Source of the DNA: Sycobia sp. Sy_11
Lineage: Eukaryota > Arthropoda > Insecta > Hymenoptera > Epichrysomallidae
Direction of reading: 5' to 3'
Assembly (NCBI GenBank): GCA_018907035.1
Contig: JACCIC010000291.1
Coordinates: 423,575 to 487,574 of the forward strand
DNA: 64,000 bases
The notes beneath the pieces were generated by a model. That model searched no databases. It saw only the letters and a program-made list of their open reading frames with translations, and was not told where the DNA came from. Position numbers and translations under genes: made by a program. Every line of letters starts with the position of its first letter. Position 1 is the stretch's first letter. Positions 54,757 through 60,756 of the stretch are shown piece by piece.

Positions 54757-55651
54757 ACTTATTCAGATTAGATTTTAGCAGTTGTAATTAGTTTATTAGC
54801 TCTGACGTAACATGTAATTAATACAGAATTTAATATTAAGAAACTTATTATATTTAAAATAAATTTAAATAAAGTAATATTTTTGTAAAAGTACCGGACC
54901 GAGCTAAATTGAGCCAAGGATCCCACTTGATATAGACATACTCGATTAAGCTACTTTGAATATATATACAGTATTTAAAATAAAGAATGGTGGTTATTTT
55001 GTACACTTTTATCTAAGCAGATATTTTCGGAATTCCGTGTATCATACTAAATTCATATATGAGTCGATTTAAAATATCCATATATGACACTATTGAAATG
55101 CATATATTCTGTGGATGTGCTTAATCTTTTTCTATATAAAATCATATCATAAATAAATAAAAATATTAATAATTAACTTTGAAAATATATAAAAAATATA
55201 TTTTTATTTAAGAAGTCTATGAAAACAACAATTAATTAAGAACATTATTTTTTTTGTGCTTAAAATTTTATCGATACATGAAAACTACGAATACCTGCGA
55301 TTTTTAAATCCAAGTATTCGAAGATCAGAAGCCATGGTATTCTTTAATCATACGACTTTAATTTCTCGAATAAGAAATGAATCGACTTCACCACCATTTT
55401 ATCTCTTCTGCTATGTCGATAAAAGAGGAAGAAAAGAAAAAACAAAAAGTCTCGACTCAGTATTCAACTTTGGCATGGTGCTAAATAAAAACGACAGTTA
55501 TACTATATAAATCCCCGGAGGATCGCGTACGGTACGTACGCCTTCCAACTCAACGTTTCGGCAAGGCAAGCACTGCAACTTGTGAGGGAGCTCTATTGCG
55601 CGCGCAAGAGAGCTAAATAAATGAATAATTAAGCCGATGCAAGGAGTAAAT

Positions 55652-55689
<38 letters not shown>

Positions 55690-55841
55690 GCGCAAACGGT
55701 GCGCAGTAATTAAACCGCGAGTACAGTGGTGATGCTGGTAGAGATAAAAAAGAGCAAATGAAGAAGCACTGGTGGTATAGCGCTCCTACTGTGCTTTTTC
55801 AGAGCGTTTGTGGGTATAAAAAGGAGTGCCCGTTCACATCC

Positions 55842-55893
<52 letters not shown>

Positions 55894-58800
55894 TTTTAAT
55901 CGAGTCATTTTACCCACACCCTCTTCTGCGCCCTCGGAATCGGAGTATATTTCTCATGAAGACGCTAACTCTCCGGACTGGATATCTGATACGTTTTTCT
56001 GCTATACTCTTGTATATATAGAATAAAGAATTACATTAGTAAAAGATGGAATAATATATAATAATAATAATAATAGTAGGCGTAGCAGCGGGATAACAGA
56101 TTCCAAGCATAGAAGGCATAATTGAAAAGAAAATGTCTCATCTTAAATTAACGAAGATGTAATCAAATAGTATAGAAGGACTGCGTGTAATATAGATACA
56201 GATAGTACTAAAACTCAGAAAGCAAACATTACGCTTTTTCAGAAGTTTTTATCAAAAATTATAATAGTATATATAAAAAATTATAATAGTGAAATCATTC
56301 CCCAGAGTATCACATACAAGGTAATTCAGATTCAGCTTTAGCAATCGTGAGTAAAGGATAATAGCATAAATTGAACATCGGACAGTTTTTACCAGTTGGT
56401 GACATGCTGGTACTGATGTGTATGTATCTAAATATTGACTCTCATCTATATGATTGGAATATCATAAAATATACTTTCATTCTATTCCTTTGGATAAGTC
56501 GATAATGCCATTTTATCCTACCAGGTTCATCTGAACATACTTTAAAAATTTAGAAACTTATTTCTGTTGCATTATATTACGATTATAGAAATTCATTGCA
56601 TGACAGTATAATTTATGAGCAGTTATTAGATTTTTTAATACGCTCTTAATCTTATTAACGTGAACAAAGTCAAAATGGAAGAGATATGCTATTTACAAAT
56701 AAGAACATTTTTTATTTCTTATATAAATAAAAATTTGAGTATTCTCTCTTTATGGAATTTTGTTTACTGTTTTTTATAGAGTAAATTTATTTACTGTTGA
56801 TAAGTTGACAAGATGGGCATTTAACTTGTTCAGTGGCAACTACAATTATTATCATCGTCCTTTCTATAAAAATTTGACCACTGGAATATGATCGCCTCCT
56901 ATATCCGAATGCTTCGGTATCCAATACCGTTACGGCTGATTCGTTCATATATATCTCCAAATCAGCCTCATCCGAGGCTTCTCTTCTCATACTACTCATA
57001 TTAAATAAATAAAGTTGGATAATTGGTATTGGAGGTCTCAATCACTCTAGATGTTAATGCGAGCATATATATGCGAATTTTGACGCCAAGCCGTCGACCT
57101 CAACAGACAATTTACTTGGTCTTTTACGGAATAAATCCGCTTTCTCTCATTCGATGAACGAGAACCTCCAAAAAATTAGCTACTATATGACTAATTTTAT
57201 ACATACTTTTCAACAAAACCACCGCTTGTTTTAAGTAACTTATGAGAGGCTAATTCGTTTAAACGAAGAACACATGTTATGTATTAGCTGAGCTTTTCGA
57301 CGACTAACTCGAGATATCGTCTAGAATCCTATTTATGTTAGAATTGGAAAATTAGGTACTGATTGTGTTTTGGGAAATTAACTAATCGTGCGCATTGCTT
57401 TCGGATAAGTACAACAAGCATATGCGTTAAAAAGATATTAGAACAAATTCCTTGTTCAGTAAGTTCTGTGGCCAACCTACGTAAATTGATTATAACAAGC
57501 ATCTACGACAACAATGCCAAACATCCCGACTGTAGGATGTAGTCCATACATATGGTATGGTAGATACATAATATGCATAGGCCATAGCCAGAGCCTCCTC
57601 AGTCTACCAAGAACCAAGGTTTAAGACATTTTCTGACTCTTCACTACACGGTCGCGAAGTTGGCGTAGATCTGCCTCACCCACTTTGAATTCGCCCAAAT
57701 TTTCTACGGAGCGGGGAAAACCTATCGCAAAATTTAGGAGAATAATAACAATGAAAAAAACATATTATCTAATAATAATAATAATCATAATAATAATACA
57801 TTTTCTAGAATACCGTCTTGATTTGTGTTACAAATTCGATTTACAAATATCCACCCAAAAAAGATATTACTCTTCCTTCATTGTCATATTTCTTGTATTG
57901 TTAATTAATTTATTATTATTTACTTTTTTTTAAACAAATACTAACTTTAACAATGGTTCATTAACATTGATTACGATTGTAACAAAAACATTTATACCCA
58001 AAATAAACTACGAGCTGTTATTTGGATTCTTGTATATTAAACATCGTTCTTTGATGGATATAAAAATTTTTATTTTATGTTTATTATCTTTATTTATACT
58101 GTTAAATATAAAGGGCATTTGGGACTTGCTAAAATATTAACTAATGTTAACAATATTTTATATATTAGTTTATCCAAATTTAGCATAAGAGCAATCCTTT
58201 GCTCAAATAACAAGCACTTTAATGTCTTTAATATTTTGCTTATGCTGAAATTGAACTCACTATATGTGAAAGTTATAATATCAGGGTTCTGTAGTACATT
58301 AAATAAATAAATAAGCAATTTATCAAAAAATTTATTAATCTTCTTAATTTATTAATCGACTAGACAATATAACTAGATTATGGTAACTATTAAAATTTTC
58401 TTATTGCATATTAAGAATCATGTAAAAAAAAACAATCGAAAATTACTCTGGACTTACATATTTTTTAATTGACTTGATTTGTTTTTTAATTCCAAGTGTA
58501 AATGTTAATGTAGTAAAAAAAGCGTTTTAAATATTTGGAATTTAAATACAACAAATTTAATACCTATATTAAAATCTGAATTCATTTGAAAGATAATTTT
58601 AAAATTAGTTATTGACTACTGGTTCATCTACCTTATATATATATATATATATACACGTAGGTCTGTACTCTTTTACGCTTGACCGATTGAACTGCAATTT
58701 ATGGGGTTTCGTTCGGCACGATCGTATACAGCAGTTTCTGCCTAATTGGTTTGCAATGCATCATTTGTTTATTTCTCTTGTTCAATCTCGTAATTAACTA

Positions 58801-60456
58801 TTCTCAGATTTGTTTAATAGATGTCTATCGCTTTTTTGTTGTGTAAAAATCGTTGCAAAAAATGTTTTCAATCTTTAATATTCATGTTCAATTTAATACT
58901 AATGTGTTTCGTTATCTCAAACGAAAATGAAACTTTCACAATATGAAGCATGAATACCAATGTGCTCAATCATTTTGATTCAATCATTGAATGATATAAG
59001 GGGATTAGGATCAACTAAAGTAAACGTTTTACGTAAATTAACTCAGCATCAATCTTCATTTTTAATTTTCATCTACTATCTTTTTATTTAAGGCATTCCA
59101 ATAGTATTCGGTATCCCTAATAGCCGTTACTCGTTTACGCGATTGTTACTATAGTATCTTTCTCAATGAATTGTTTTAATTTAATTAAAAATTTATCTTA
59201 ATACAAGTATTACAGAAAAACGCAAAGATCTAAATACCCCTAGATTTTATAGACTTTGCGTCGGCTGAATCAAGTAGACATCGCTTTATCCTCTGAATAA
59301 CTAATCTGTTATACTCGGAAATCAATATTTGACTACTATTTACTGAAATCGTATGCGTGTTTAACAGTGATATACTGTGTTATTTATTGAACAAAATGGA
59401 AAGGAAGGATTTTATCATTTACTTGAAACATTAATTTGTTAACTTTAACAAAGTATAAATTTATCGATTCAAGCTGTAAAAATTTTAAGATATTAACTGA
59501 AACAATTAAAGTTATTTAGGATTATTATATAAGTTTCTCCCATTATAGTCTCTATTTTTCATACCATGAGCTGTCTCAGAAAAGGCCAACAAACCAGCGT
59601 ATGCGATTGAATTTCCGCGCAAAAATGACAAAACAGAATTTTCGCATTGCTAAGATTACGATTAATAATTTAATTTCTTGCCTAATCTATAAAATCTTCT
59701 TCTATAGTTTCTTATTAAGCTATTGCCGATATTTCACCTATATGTTATAGATATTTGTAAGGTAAATAAATCAGAACTGACGTCTTAATAGTCCTGATAT
59801 ATAGCTGTTAGGCTGGGTCAGTTACCCATGTACATGGACCATTGATGTCTTAACAGCAATTTTGATTTATTCGTTACGAAGACACGGCTATAAAACAATC
59901 TAAATATCACCAATAACTCTCATATCAACTTGACCGCTAAGACTATCAGCAGCATTTTTAGATTTATGCAATAATCTATAGGGAAAAAGTCAATATAAAA
60001 ATCCACACTACAAATGTTATTTTAGTTCAAAAATGAGTCCTCCGCTGAAGCACTTTTCTTACAAAATCAAATATGATTACCAAAAAATATCTCTGTTACA
60101 CAATTAAATATAAAGAATGCAAAATTAAATTTAACCCCCGAACGAAATCAAATGAAAATCTTTCCAAAAATCAAACCAAATAATAGGCTTGATTTATATA
60201 ATACAGCAAGAATAAGCGAGAGATGAATTCACTTTTAATAAGATTAGCATGATAAAAATGGGTTAAAAAGTAGTTGAGAATGGGTGAGCGCGGGGTGAAA
60301 GAAAAATCGCGCGAAGAAAATTTGTCCGTACATAGGAGGGTATCAGAGAGTCGAGATTTACGGTCGGCATTACGCTAATCGAGATGGCTCGGACAGAGCC
60401 ATATAGCGGCTTAAGAAATTGTCGGTAGAAAAATGAACAAGAGAAGAAGAAGAAGA

Positions 60457-60509
<53 letters not shown>

Positions 60510-60702
60510 TGATTGGCCGTTAGCCTGTAGTCACGAATAACAATTTTTAAATCTCACGTTCGAATATTGGAAGTGATAAATTTTTTTATTAAGTTTGAAT
60601 ATTCGAGAATAAAACCGAATAACTTTCATCGACTGAACTATAAATTATTTTCACATGAAATTCTTTTATGTATAGAATTTTTACTTTTAAATTTAGTAAC
60701 CG

Positions 60703-60756
<54 letters not shown>

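Larger units (their letters stand above)
54611..56786. other. FSTL5-like intron 7, after the SINE
   Basis: (TA)n 54701-54752, (GA)n 55653-55687, (TA)n 55845-55890. A short complex block around 55510-55830 has no coding sign. Confidence 0.6.
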
